35,881 nucleotides of DNA from Firm-04 sp045642925 (lineage in GTDB: Bacteria > Bacillota > Clostridia > Oscillospirales > Ruminococcaceae). The notes under the pieces were generated by a model that was given only the letters and a program-made list of their open reading frames with translations, searched no databases and was not told the DNA's origin. The stretch is taken from positions 1-35,881 of the forward strand of contig JAZUJW010000030.1 of NCBI GenBank assembly GCA_045642925.1. The letters are read 5' to 3'. The translations under genes and the position numbers were made by a program. Below, piece after piece: positions 16,201 through 23,164 of this stretch; position 1 is the first letter of the stretch; each line of letters opens with the position of its first letter.

Positions 16201-16317
16201 CGGGCCGAGTACGGCGACGAATTCGCTTTTGCGGAAAGCGACGTCAATGCCTTTCAGTGCTTGCACCTCGGAGTCACCGGCGAGGTAATTTTTCTTAATG
16301 TTAGTAAGTTTCAGCAA
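13258..16317 (-). CDS. MacB/FtsX-type ABC transporter, fused ATPase and permease with very large extracellular domain
   Basis: About 1019 residues. The N-terminal ATPase has Walker A GPSGCGKTT (38-46), signature MSGGQMQR (from 142), Walker B ILLADEP (162-168) and an H-loop in MVTHNP. A Lys/Ala-rich linker follows, one membrane helix near 285-300, roughly 550 extracellular residues, then three C-terminal helices with the FtsX-like core (SVLERTKEIGILRSIGASK). The extracellular part has at least five short acidic helical units such as MSDEELV, LDDDKLLDIYK, MTPEEQEAL and MDEDQLLKIFK. A TTG at 16317 is chosen because AAAGGGTG lies 7 nt before it and LKLTNIKKNY is the usual ABC start; the ATG at 16335 lacks a ribosome site. 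Such proteins act in mechanotransmission, peptide export or resistance; cargo is unknown. Confidence 0.88.
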   Translation of the reverse strand: MLKLTNIKKNYLAGDSEVQALKGIDVAFRKSEFVAVLGPSGCGKTTLLNIVGGLDRYTEGDLIIQDTSTEKYKDRDWDNYRNHTIGFVFQNYNLIPHQTVLANVELALTLSGVSKSERRERAKKMLEKVGLGDQLDKKPNQMSGGQMQRVAIARALINNPEILLADEPTGALDTETSVQIMNLLQEISKDRLIIMVTHNPELAEKYATRILRFLDGKMLSDSNPYTEEEVEADRKKAEKAAAKAEKKPKKKAKRPSMNYGTALGLSLKNLLTKKGRTILTSFAGSIGIIGISLILSLSDGFQTYINEVQENTLSAYPLTIQQQAANLNSLMENLADTAEDEGDYDLDKVYISDTATEMMNAMVAEVKDNDMASLKKHFEKHADDLAEYNIEYRYNITPQIYLADTADDIVTVNPNPMVDAYYSMLGYDMSNAASSYASMMNIGTSMMDVWALLYGDQQLLETQYDVLAGDWPQSYRDVVLVVDDKNRITDLTMYGLGLRDADEISDAFDKIMKGEKLESQADAFEYDELMNLEFRLLLNTDIYEYDDKLGYWVDRSKDDEYMAEKIKDGVPLHISGIVRVKDGVTSGALTQGTICYTSELVDYLMEKNAESDIVKEQLENEDTDVFTGYPFEDLDEVTIDDVYDYIDNMTEAELTQMQSMFSSFYGTSFDGKDVVSALESMSDEELVAAVAPQMLSKITLEEAKAFAETEEGQMALMGTLAEILETEPSPDLLETLDDDKLLDIYKTMVESQLTADAIREQIGAMTPEEQEALANSFNPAGDAESVKQMLGTMDEDQLLKIFKDQMLAQSTANTYDGNLELLGLRDPDEPSMIMIYSPSFEAKEEFEAFIDDYNASMERKGKDESVIEYTDYIGILLSSVTKIINMVSYVLIGFVSISLVVSSIMIGIITYISVLERTKEIGILRSIGASKRDISRVFNAETFLVGLVAGLLGVGITILLDIPINMIIENVSGVPDVAFLRPIYGLILIGISIILTLIAGIIPSRVAAKKDPVIALRSE

Positions 16318-16352
16318 TGGCGGACACCCTTTCATTAAAATAGTGATAATTC

Positions 16353-16358
16353 AGTATA
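16353..16358 (-). promoter_or_regulatory. Putative extended -10 promoter of the ABC transporter gene
   Basis: On the minus strand TGCTATACT supplies an extended -10, 36 bp before the TTG start. No convincing -35 is seen at 17 bp. Confidence 0.45.
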
Positions 16359-16499
16359 GCAGAGAAATGTGTAGAAAGTGTGAATACTGTAAAAATTCGG
16401 CGCTTTGGTGGCTGTAGGAAAAAGGGAGGGTATGAATTATATGAAGAATCACAGGAATGGGGCGTGGAGAAACAAAAGAAGCACATCCTGTGCTCAATT

Positions 16500-16745
16500 A
16501 TGAGGAGTCCGGAGCGAATGTTTCCGAAATAAAATGGCAACATCCGCGAAGCGAAATGAAAGGCAACACCGCACAAAGCACGCCTAACGGCTTGGCGGCA
16601 CCCCTGGACGCCAACAGACTGCAAGCAGTCTGCACCGCAGAGCACGAAACTCCCTTTTTCGTCCAATCTAATCAGGAAGGGGTTAGGGGAAACCCTCCTG
16701 ATTCCTTTTGGAATCCTCATGATGGGGTGCGCGATAAGCTTTTAC
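16500..16745 (+). repeat. Composite interspersed repeat, copy 4
   Basis: It begins with TGAGGAGTCCGGAG, contains the second-family arm GGCAACACCGCACAAAGC at 16562-16597, then GGACGCCAACAGACTGCAAG, GCAGTCTGCACCGCAGAGC, ACGAAACTCCC and AATCAGGAAGGGGTTAGGGG. It ends in TTTTGGAATCCTCATGATGG. The second-family palindrome appears inserted or spliced into the first-family repeat. The gap 16336-16906 holds otherwise only two promoters. Confidence 0.7.
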
Positions 16746-16833
16746 CCCACTTTGGACGCTTTCATAATTATCACCGTCCACCATGAAAGATTATTCCTCA
16801 TTTTGTATAAAACGCCAAAGCGTAAAGAACAGC

Positions 16834-16862
16834 TTGCTTTTTATTGCGATTTTTGCTATACT
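16834..16862 (+). promoter_or_regulatory. Promoter of the aminopeptidase operon
   Basis: TTGCTT (16834-16839), 17-bp spacer, TATACT (16857-16862) with TGC extended -10. It lies 44 bp upstream of the ATG at 16907. Confidence 0.7.
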
Positions 16863-16906
16863 AAAATGGAATAATTATGAGATGTCGAAAGGAAGTCTGC
16901 TTTCCC

Positions 16907-17935
16907 ATGAATTCCCTCGAATTGGTCACCAGACTCGCCGATATGCGCGGCGTTTCCGGCAGAGAATCTTCAGTCGCACGGCAGGTCTGTGCCGCCCTTA
17001 AACCCTTCGCCGCAGATGCCGTCTGCCGCGATGGCTCCGTTCTGGCTCATATCCAACCTGTGAAAAATCCAGATAAACCAACACTCCTCCTCTGCGCGCA
17101 CCTCGACCAAGTCGGCTTTTTCGTCACCGATATCACCGAGGACGGCTTCCTCCGTATCGGCAATGTCGGCGGCATCGACCGCAGATTGCTTCTCGGTCAA
17201 CCTGTCACAATTATGGGAAAAACACCCCTCTTTGGCGTGATTTCCATTCTTCCGCCCCACCTCCTCCAAGGTGAACAAGCCGTTCCCGATATGCAGAAAT
17301 TATGCGTGGATACAGGCTTCTCCTCTGCCGATGCCCTGAAAGACAAGGTGCGCAGAGGCGATGCCGTTTACTTCCATACGACCTGTCAGCCCCTTCTGAA
17401 TGACTGCCTGACAGGTTCGGCACTCGATGACCGCTGCGGCGTGGCGGCACTCATTCTCGCCGCACAACAGCTTTCCGAATGCCCCGATTTGCCCTGCAAT
17501 GTCACCATTTTGTGCAGCGCACAGGAAGAACGCGGCGGACGCGGCGCAAAAACGCTCCCGCGCCTTGAACAGCCTGATTATGCCATTGCCGTGGATGTCA
17601 CCTTTGCCGAATCGGAAAATGACCGCGGATGCGAATGCTTCAAGCTGGATGGCGGCCCCGCGATCGGCTTCTCATCCGTTCTGGATGCAACATTCTCCGA
17701 TGCGCTCTGTTTGGCCGCAACGTGCGCCAACATCCCGTATCAAATCGAAGTCATGCCCGAAACAACAGGTACCGATGCCGATGCGCTTGCTTTTGCAGCA
17801 GACGGCGGCACGAAAGCGGCAACTGTATCCATCCCGCTGCGCAATATGCATACGCCTGTTGAAATTATTTCCCTGCGCGATGTCGAGCAGACTGCTGCAC
17901 TGCTGGTCGCCTATGCAAAGGAGTGCAGAATATGA
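16907..17935 (+). CDS. M42 family metallo-aminopeptidase (first of a tandem pair)
   Basis: 342 residues, cytoplasmic. M42 enzymes are dinuclear aminopeptidases, often 12-mer shells. Expected metal ligands and catalytic residues are visible: His65 and Asp67 in AHLDQVG, Asp174 in SALDDRCG, Glu207/208 in AQEERGGRG, Asp230 in AVDVTFAE and His315 in MHTPVE. HLDQ replaces the more usual HMDE. AAAGGAAG lies 11 nt before the chosen ATG; an ATG at 16877 is possible but without a good ribosome site. The gene heads a tightly packed operon, and its TGA overlaps the next ATG. Some relatives were misnamed endoglucanase M. Substrate specificity is not predictable. Confidence 0.88.
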   Translation: MNSLELVTRLADMRGVSGRESSVARQVCAALKPFAADAVCRDGSVLAHIQPVKNPDKPTLLLCAHLDQVGFFVTDITEDGFLRIGNVGGIDRRLLLGQPVTIMGKTPLFGVISILPPHLLQGEQAVPDMQKLCVDTGFSSADALKDKVRRGDAVYFHTTCQPLLNDCLTGSALDDRCGVAALILAAQQLSECPDLPCNVTILCSAQEERGGRGAKTLPRLEQPDYAIAVDVTFAESENDRGCECFKLDGGPAIGFSSVLDATFSDALCLAATCANIPYQIEVMPETTGTDADALAFAADGGTKAATVSIPLRNMHTPVEIISLRDVEQTAALLVAYAKECRI

Positions 17936-18975
17936 ATCGTGAGGAATTATTTCGTTTTTGCAATCTCTGCGGCACATCAGGCAGAGAACACGCCGTGCGT
18001 GAGGCGATTCTGAAGGAAATCAAGGCACTTGGACTTCAGCCGAAGGTCGATGCACTGGGGAACATCACTGTGCATAAAACAGGTGCAGCCCGTCCGAAAC
18101 GCCGCCTGATGCTTTCCGCGCACATGGATGAAGTGGCGCTGATGGTAACGGGAATTGCGGCGGATGGTACGATAGATTTCGATATGGTCGGCGGTATCAG
18201 TGCGGCGGCAGTAATTGGCAGACAGGTGACAGTCGGAAGAAAGCATATACTCGGTGTCATTGGTGCACAGCCTGTGCATCATCTTTCCGCAGATGCGAAG
18301 AAAACACCGCCTTCCATGCATTCCCTTGCTTTGGACATCGGTGCGAAATCCAAAGAGGAAGCCCAGAAGTATGTTCGACTTGGCGATATCATATATTTCA
18401 AAGAAGAAACGCAGCTTTTCGGTGACGGATGCATTGCCGCAAAAGCGATTGATGACCGTTTTGGCTGTGTGCTTCTGCTGGATCTGCTGCGGCAGGAACT
18501 TCCATATGATACGGAGTTTGCTTTTGTTGTGCAGGAGGAAGTCGGACTGCGCGGTGCGGGTGTGGCGGCAAGAACGATCTCCCCTGATATTGCGTTGATT
18601 TTTGAAGCAACGACTGCCGCTGACCTGCCTGACAGCAACGGCGCAGACAAGGTCTGCAAGCTGGGCGGCGGTGCGGTCATTTCGTTCATAGACGGCAGAA
18701 CCGTCTACGATGCACAGCTCTATGATACAGCCGTGAAAACTGCTGAATCTGCGCAGATTTCATGGCAGACAAAGACTAAGGCCGCAGGCGGGAACGATGC
18801 TGGAAGCATTCAGAATGCAGGTGACGGTGTGCGTGTGCTTGCCATCAGCGTTCCGTGCAGATATCTGCATTCGCCCGTGTGCGTCATTCGGGAATCCGAT
18901 GCACAGGCTTGCGAAACGCTTGCATTTGCAATGATTTCCGCTGTTCAAGAGATGGAGGAAAACGATGATTTCTGA
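17932..18975 (+). CDS. M42 family metallo-aminopeptidase (second of a tandem pair)
   Basis: 347 residues, clearly homologous to the preceding gene. His64 and Asp66 in AHMDEVA, Asp174 in AIDDRFG, Glu202/203 in VQEEVGLRG and Glu225 in FEATTAAD match the M42 active site; here a Glu takes the place of the partner's Asp230. The C-terminal HSPVCV has Cys where HSPVE is typical. The ATG at 17932 overlaps the upstream TGA (ATGA), with AAGGAG 8 nt before it, so translation is coupled. A coupled pair suggests a heteromeric shell or complementary specificities, as with tetrahedral aminopeptidases (inference). Confidence 0.88.
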   Translation: MNREELFRFCNLCGTSGREHAVREAILKEIKALGLQPKVDALGNITVHKTGAARPKRRLMLSAHMDEVALMVTGIAADGTIDFDMVGGISAAAVIGRQVTVGRKHILGVIGAQPVHHLSADAKKTPPSMHSLALDIGAKSKEEAQKYVRLGDIIYFKEETQLFGDGCIAAKAIDDRFGCVLLLDLLRQELPYDTEFAFVVQEEVGLRGAGVAARTISPDIALIFEATTAADLPDSNGADKVCKLGGGAVISFIDGRTVYDAQLYDTAVKTAESAQISWQTKTKAAGGNDAGSIQNAGDGVRVLAISVPCRYLHSPVCVIRESDAQACETLAFAMISAVQEMEENDDF

Positions 18976-19762
18976 AATCACCGCTGAAAAAGAAATGGAC
19001 AGGGCATTTTTAGCGCCTTGTCACTACGGCAGAAAAATGCTTTCGTGTCTGAATGGATATGGCGTTGGTTATTCTTTTTGCCGATTCTTTCTTCTCCATG
19101 ATAATGAAAAAAAAGCCTATCTGATGCTGCAAAACAGTACACTGCTTGTCAGTTCGCAGGATGATTTTACAAACAGCGAATCCGCCCTGACGGAACTTTC
19201 GCTGTTCATTGCCATGCACAGCCCGTTTCGGGTGGAGGGCAATCAGACGCTCCTGCGCGGCTTGCAGCTGACAGGCTATCAGACTTTGCGCCGTTCCGTG
19301 TTCGGACTGCGCCCGCGGCATTTGTCGCCTGTGTTTGATCCGAATGAGATCAATACAGCGCCGCGGCTCGATGACGTATACCGGATCCTCAGCGAAGGCT
19401 TTCCGAATCTCATTGCCTATGACCTCTGGCTGACCGATACTTCCCACATGATTCGCCATGGTCTGCGCCGCTGCTACACCTATTTCGGTGTGACTGCCGC
19501 GACTGCGGTCTATGACATCGACAATCATGTGCTGATCGGGCAAGTGGCGACCAGAACCGCTGCCCGCGGCAAAGGCTATGCCCGTGACTTTCTCCACTGG
19601 ATCGCAGGCGATTTGCAGCGGGAAGGCAAAGACGGTATTCTCTATGCGCTGGATACCCGCGCAAGTTTTTATACGGAAATCGGCTTCGCACTGCTGGACA
19701 CCGAACAGGTCTGGGAGCGCACGGATGCCGAGATTCATGCAAAACAAAAGGAGGCACTTTGA
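18965..19762 (+). CDS. GNAT-family acetyltransferase
   Basis: 265 residues. The C-terminal half (about 135-260) has a GNAT fold: VLIGQVATRTAARGKGYARD contains the acetyl-CoA loop (RGKGYA), followed by a helix and then YTEIGFALLDTE. The N-terminal half (1-125) is an uncharacterised region similar in style to the first half of DUF-type two-domain GNATs. It overlaps the upstream aminopeptidase gene by 11 nt, with GGAGG before the ATG. The substrate is unknown; a role in amino acid or peptide metabolism would fit its operon. Confidence 0.75.
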   Translation: MISEITAEKEMDRAFLAPCHYGRKMLSCLNGYGVGYSFCRFFLLHDNEKKAYLMLQNSTLLVSSQDDFTNSESALTELSLFIAMHSPFRVEGNQTLLRGLQLTGYQTLRRSVFGLRPRHLSPVFDPNEINTAPRLDDVYRILSEGFPNLIAYDLWLTDTSHMIRHGLRRCYTYFGVTAATAVYDIDNHVLIGQVATRTAARGKGYARDFLHWIAGDLQREGKDGILYALDTRASFYTEIGFALLDTEQVWERTDAEIHAKQKEAL

Positions 19763-19767
19763 TTTCC

Positions 19768-21036
19768 ATGCAGGAAATTTATGCATTTGACGAACGCTTG
19801 CTTGCAATAGCAAAGGAAGCAGAACAGACCGCCGCTGCCCAGTTTGCGAAAATTGACGAAATTGCGCAATACTGCGGCGCAAAGGTATTGAAAGCGTTTC
19901 AGGAGGAAAAAGTCAGCGCCGCCTGCTTCGCAGGTGCAAACGGCTACGGCTACGATGATGTCGGGCGCGATACGCTTGACCGCGTCTGGGCAAGGGTATT
20001 CCATACGGAAGATGCGCTTGTCCGCCATCAGTTCGTTTCGGGAACGCACGCGCTTTCGACGGCTTTGTTCGGTGTTCTGCGCACGGGCGACAAGCTTATA
20101 TCCATCACGGGTGCGCCCTATGACACGCTCGAAGAAGTCATCGGCATTCGCGGTGAGAAAGGCTGCGGTTCGCTTGCCGATTACGGCGTGAAATATGGAC
20201 AGCTTGATTTGCTGGAAAGCGGCAAAGTGAATTTTGCGGCACTTCCCGATGCTGTCAAGGATGCAAAAGTGGTGTATTTACAGCGTTCCCGCGGCTATTC
20301 GCTGCGCAGTGCGCTTTCGATTGCCGATATCGCAGAGATTACGAAGGCAGTCCGTGCGGTGCGTCCTGATGCCATCATCATGCTGGATAACTGCTATGGC
20401 GAATTTGTTGATTTCGAAGAACCAACGGATGTCGGTGTCGATCTGATTATCGGTTCTCTGATTAAAAATGCAGGCGGCGGCATCGCACAGACGGGCGGCT
20501 ACATTGCAGGCAAGGCAAAACTCGTTGAGCAATGCGCTTACCGTCTGACCTGTGTCGGCATGGGCAAGGAAGTCGGATGTTCTCTGAATATGTGCAGAGA
20601 AATGTATCTCGGCTTGTTCATGGCGCCCGAAGTGGTTGCGAATGCGCGTAAAGTCGGTGTCTTTGCAGCAGAATTGTTCCGTCGTCTGGGCTTTGTCTGT
20701 CTGCCTGAACGCGGTGCAGCGGCAGGGGATATCATCACTGTCATTGAACTGGGCAATGCAGAGCGTCTGGACGCTTTCTGCGCAGGCATTCAGGGCGGTT
20801 CGCCCGTAGACAGCTATGTCACGCCCGAAGCATGGGATATGCCCGGCTATGACAGCAAGGTCATCATGGCAGCTGGTACGTTCACAGGCGGCGCTTCCAT
20901 TGAACTTTCCGCAGATGCACCGATTCGGGAACCGTACGCCATTTATATGCAGGGCGGTCTGACCTACGGCAGCGGAAAAATCGGTGTGCTGAAAGCGGCG
21001 CAGACAATGCTGGAACGAGGATTGCTTTCACTCTGA
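19768..21036 (+). CDS. Methionine gamma-lyase family protein (aluminium resistance protein family, PLP enzyme)
   Basis: 422 residues, type I PLP fold. The pattern matches PF06838: NGYGYDDVGRDTLDRVWARVF, RHQFVSGTHAL, GAPYDTLEEVIG, the PLP Asp in IIMLDNCYGEF (Asp207) and Schiff-base Lys233 in GSLIKNAGGG. The C-terminal part has GGSPVDSYVTPEAWDMPGYD and ends with GLTYGSGKIGVL. Family names derive from old reports; the likely activity is cleavage of a sulfur amino acid or cystathionine-like substrate. AAAGGAGG lies 13 nt before the ATG at 19768 and 4 nt before a TTG at 19759, so either could start. It follows the GNAT gene without a gap. Confidence 0.88.
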   Translation: MQEIYAFDERLLAIAKEAEQTAAAQFAKIDEIAQYCGAKVLKAFQEEKVSAACFAGANGYGYDDVGRDTLDRVWARVFHTEDALVRHQFVSGTHALSTALFGVLRTGDKLISITGAPYDTLEEVIGIRGEKGCGSLADYGVKYGQLDLLESGKVNFAALPDAVKDAKVVYLQRSRGYSLRSALSIADIAEITKAVRAVRPDAIIMLDNCYGEFVDFEEPTDVGVDLIIGSLIKNAGGGIAQTGGYIAGKAKLVEQCAYRLTCVGMGKEVGCSLNMCREMYLGLFMAPEVVANARKVGVFAAELFRRLGFVCLPERGAAAGDIITVIELGNAERLDAFCAGIQGGSPVDSYVTPEAWDMPGYDSKVIMAAGTFTGGASIELSADAPIREPYAIYMQGGLTYGSGKIGVLKAAQTMLERGLLSL

Positions 21037-21050
21037 ACAGGAGGGATAGG

Positions 21051-21461
21051 ATGGCAAAGAAGCGTGTTAGACTGATTCTCGGTTTGAGTGCGGTACTGCT
21101 TGCGGCAGGTGCGGGTGTTGTATATCGGAGCGTTCAAAAGTACATCGACACGCATACATGGGCAACCATTTCCGTCATGACTTCCCTTGAAACGGATGTT
21201 TCAGAAGTGACGGTCGATGAAGTGGAGGTCTTGCAGGGAGATGTCTTTTCCCTGCATCAAACCGAAGTCACGGTGCTGGATGTGGCGCATGACGGCACGG
21301 TGAAGCTTGCTTTTTCGCCCGAGGTGACGGATACCGCATCGGGCGAAGAAATTGACAATGCAGTGCTGACAGCTGCATCGTCATGCAGCCTGAAAGAACA
21401 CTGCATAAACGGCGATTCGTCGAGTGTCAGGCTTTGTGTGGTAAGTCATCGCTATCAGTAA
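21051..21461 (+). CDS. Unrecognised membrane-anchored or secreted protein
   Basis: 136 residues. Basic MAKKRVR then a hydrophobic helix (about 8-25) without a lipobox suggests a signal anchor. The exported part is acidic and beta-rich in Val/Thr (VSEVTVDEVEVLQGD, EVTVLDVAHDGTVKLAF), with two Cys near the C-terminus (SCSLKEHC) and one later that could form a disulfide. AGGAGGG precedes the ATG 14 nt after the lyase gene, so it is in the same operon. No family is recognised. Confidence 0.7.
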   Translation: MAKKRVRLILGLSAVLLAAGAGVVYRSVQKYIDTHTWATISVMTSLETDVSEVTVDEVEVLQGDVFSLHQTEVTVLDVAHDGTVKLAFSPEVTDTASGEEIDNAVLTAASSCSLKEHCINGDSSSVRLCVVSHRYQ

Positions 21462-21507
21462 TAGTCATTGAATCCCTGTGTATAAAAATAAACGGAGGTG
21501 CTTCTTC

Positions 21508-21957
21508 ATGCAGCTGAAAGAAATCGTGCAGAATGCAGGATGCTGGACAGCGTCCTATCAGACAACGTGGCATTATGGCTATGATTTTATGCTGGATGCC
21601 GCACAGGTTTTGATCGATACGGATTTTCGTGTCAGTCTGGAACGGGTTGCGGTCGGTACAATGCCAAACGGTACAGTCACAGAATGTCTGGAGCAAGTGA
21701 AACAGGCAGAAAATCAACTCCGTGCAGCGGAATGCTGCAAATCTGAACAGGCAATATTGATCGTGGCAGGATACAGCCGCATTATGGAATGTCCTGTGCA
21801 GCTGACATTCCGCAATCAGACAAATGAACTGGAGATCTGCACATCTGCTTCGGAAGTCGTAGAAGGATGCGGAAAAGAAGCATTTACGAACTATCTTTGC
21901 AGCATGGAAATCAATGCATATGTTGCAGATACAAAGCGAAAGTATGAAAATACCTGA
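21508..21957 (+). CDS. Unrecognised 149-residue protein
   Basis: Starts MQLKEIVQNAGCWTASYQ and contains YDFMLDAAQVLIDTDFRVSLERVAVGT and FRNQTNELEICTSASEVV. No signal peptide or membrane helix is visible, and no domain is recognised. GGAGG lies 9 nt before the ATG; an upstream in-frame GTG at 21478 would swallow this ribosome site. It lies 46 nt after the previous gene and 41 nt before the next, in the same direction, suggesting one transcript. Confidence 0.65.
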   Translation: MQLKEIVQNAGCWTASYQTTWHYGYDFMLDAAQVLIDTDFRVSLERVAVGTMPNGTVTECLEQVKQAENQLRAAECCKSEQAILIVAGYSRIMECPVQLTFRNQTNELEICTSASEVVEGCGKEAFTNYLCSMEINAYVADTKRKYENT

Positions 21958-21998
21958 ATTCTCATGTGATTGGGATATCAGAGGAAAGGAAGGCACAG

Positions 21999-22793
21999 AT
22001 GGCGGACAAAAAACAGAAAGATGAACTTTCGATGGAGGATTATTTCGAAAACGGAATGCTGCGGGAAGAAGATAATCCACGAAAGCTGCTGAAGAAGCAT
22101 AGGTTTTTCAGGAAGCGGAAACCTGCACAAAAGAAGGACGGTCAGTCTGTCAATCTGAAACGCATCCTTATCATTGCAGGCATTGCAGCCGCAGTGGTTC
22201 TCATCATCTGGCTCTCAGTATTGCTGATACGCCGCCGCAATGATGGTGCGGGATATGCTGAAAAGCTGTCGGAGGGCATCGGAACGCCGCTGAACAGTGC
22301 AGTTTCCGCCGCCAAAGCACCGCATAGTGACCAGAGTGCATATCTTGCGCTCAGCAATGCGATACCGACATATGATTACTGTGGCGCCAGCGGAAAAGAA
22401 GTTGTCGTGCAGGGTGTGCATTTGCCGCAGTGGATCCTGTTTGGAGATGCAGACGGGGATACGCTGACAGATGTGTGGTTTTATCGGTTTTCGGAGCTGG
22501 AGCGTTCTCCGTATGGAACGGAGCGGAAGGCATATCTTGACCCCACGCAGATCACGATGGGTGCTGAACTGGAAAAAGTCGAAAGTCAGTTGGGGCTGAC
22601 GGCTTACTGTGTTCATTATCAGAATGACCATACGCAGCAGCGGGAATATCGTTATTGTTTTGAGGATGCAGAAACAGGGGATCTGACGGCATATGTGATC
22701 ACCTGCCGCATGGATGCAGAAGGAAATCTGAAAGAGATTTTTGACCGTCGGGTAGATTTCCTTTCGATGCTGGTAAAGAGCACCATGAATTGA
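21999..22793 (+). CDS. Unrecognised single-pass membrane protein
   Basis: 264 residues. An acidic then strongly basic cytoplasmic N-terminus (about 1-53, RKLLKKHRFFRKRKPAQKK) precedes one membrane helix (about 56-76, ILIIAGIAAAVVLIIWLSVLLI in outline). The roughly 180-residue extracellular domain contains FGDADGDTLTDVWFYRF, an Asp-rich loop like a calcium loop, and is otherwise unknown. AAGGAAGG precedes the ATG; an in-frame GTG at 21966 is less likely. It is the last gene of the operon; the next gene has its own promoter. Its layout resembles sensor or cell-wall accessory proteins, but no function can be given. Confidence 0.65.
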   Translation: MADKKQKDELSMEDYFENGMLREEDNPRKLLKKHRFFRKRKPAQKKDGQSVNLKRILIIAGIAAAVVLIIWLSVLLIRRRNDGAGYAEKLSEGIGTPLNSAVSAAKAPHSDQSAYLALSNAIPTYDYCGASGKEVVVQGVHLPQWILFGDADGDTLTDVWFYRFSELERSPYGTERKAYLDPTQITMGAELEKVESQLGLTAYCVHYQNDHTQQREYRYCFEDAETGDLTAYVITCRMDAEGNLKEIFDRRVDFLSMLVKSTMN

Positions 22794-22814
22794 GTGTTGC
22801 CTTTATCATTCTGA

Positions 22815-22862
22815 CGAATCAGGCGGGGCTGGGGGAATCCTCAAAAGGGTTCCCCCCTCGTA
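22815..22862 (+). repeat. Interspersed repeat, short copy 5, with hairpin
   Basis: AATCAGGCGGGGCTGGGGG continues into GGGGGAATCC (22831-22840), TCAAAA, GGGTTCCCCC (22847-22856), a 10-bp stem. It sits just after the operon end at 22793 and may terminate or protect that transcript. The rest of 22863-23035 shows nothing recognisable. Confidence 0.55.
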
Positions 22863-23035
22863 GGAACGCTGCCAGCAATGCAGAGTCGGGTTTGCAGGAT
22901 GATTCAAGAATACGGCAGAATCTAAAATCACACGAAAAATTGTAATCAACTTGCATAAGATTTGACGTATTTTTGAATAATCATTACAAACCAGATACAA
23001 TTTGACAGCAAATCAGTGTTTTTGGCGGAAAACGA

Positions 23036-23064
23036 TTGACAGAAAAGCCGATTCCTGATAAAAT
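23036..23064 (+). promoter_or_regulatory. Promoter of the PASTA pseudokinase gene
   Basis: TTGACA (23036-23041), 17-bp spacer, TAAAAT (23059-23064). Transcription would begin about 95 nt before the ATG at 23165. Confidence 0.75.
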
Positions 23065-23164
23065 GTAATTTGGTGAATAAGATACATATCAACTGCGCTG
23101 TTCATTTTGACAGAATGCTCTCATGCAATCGGAGAGCCATGCGCAGCAAAGGAGGAACAATGCT

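Noticed and set aside
16457..16786. 109-codon plus-strand frame
   Set aside because: It runs through interspersed repeat copy 4 and has no recognisable start signal.
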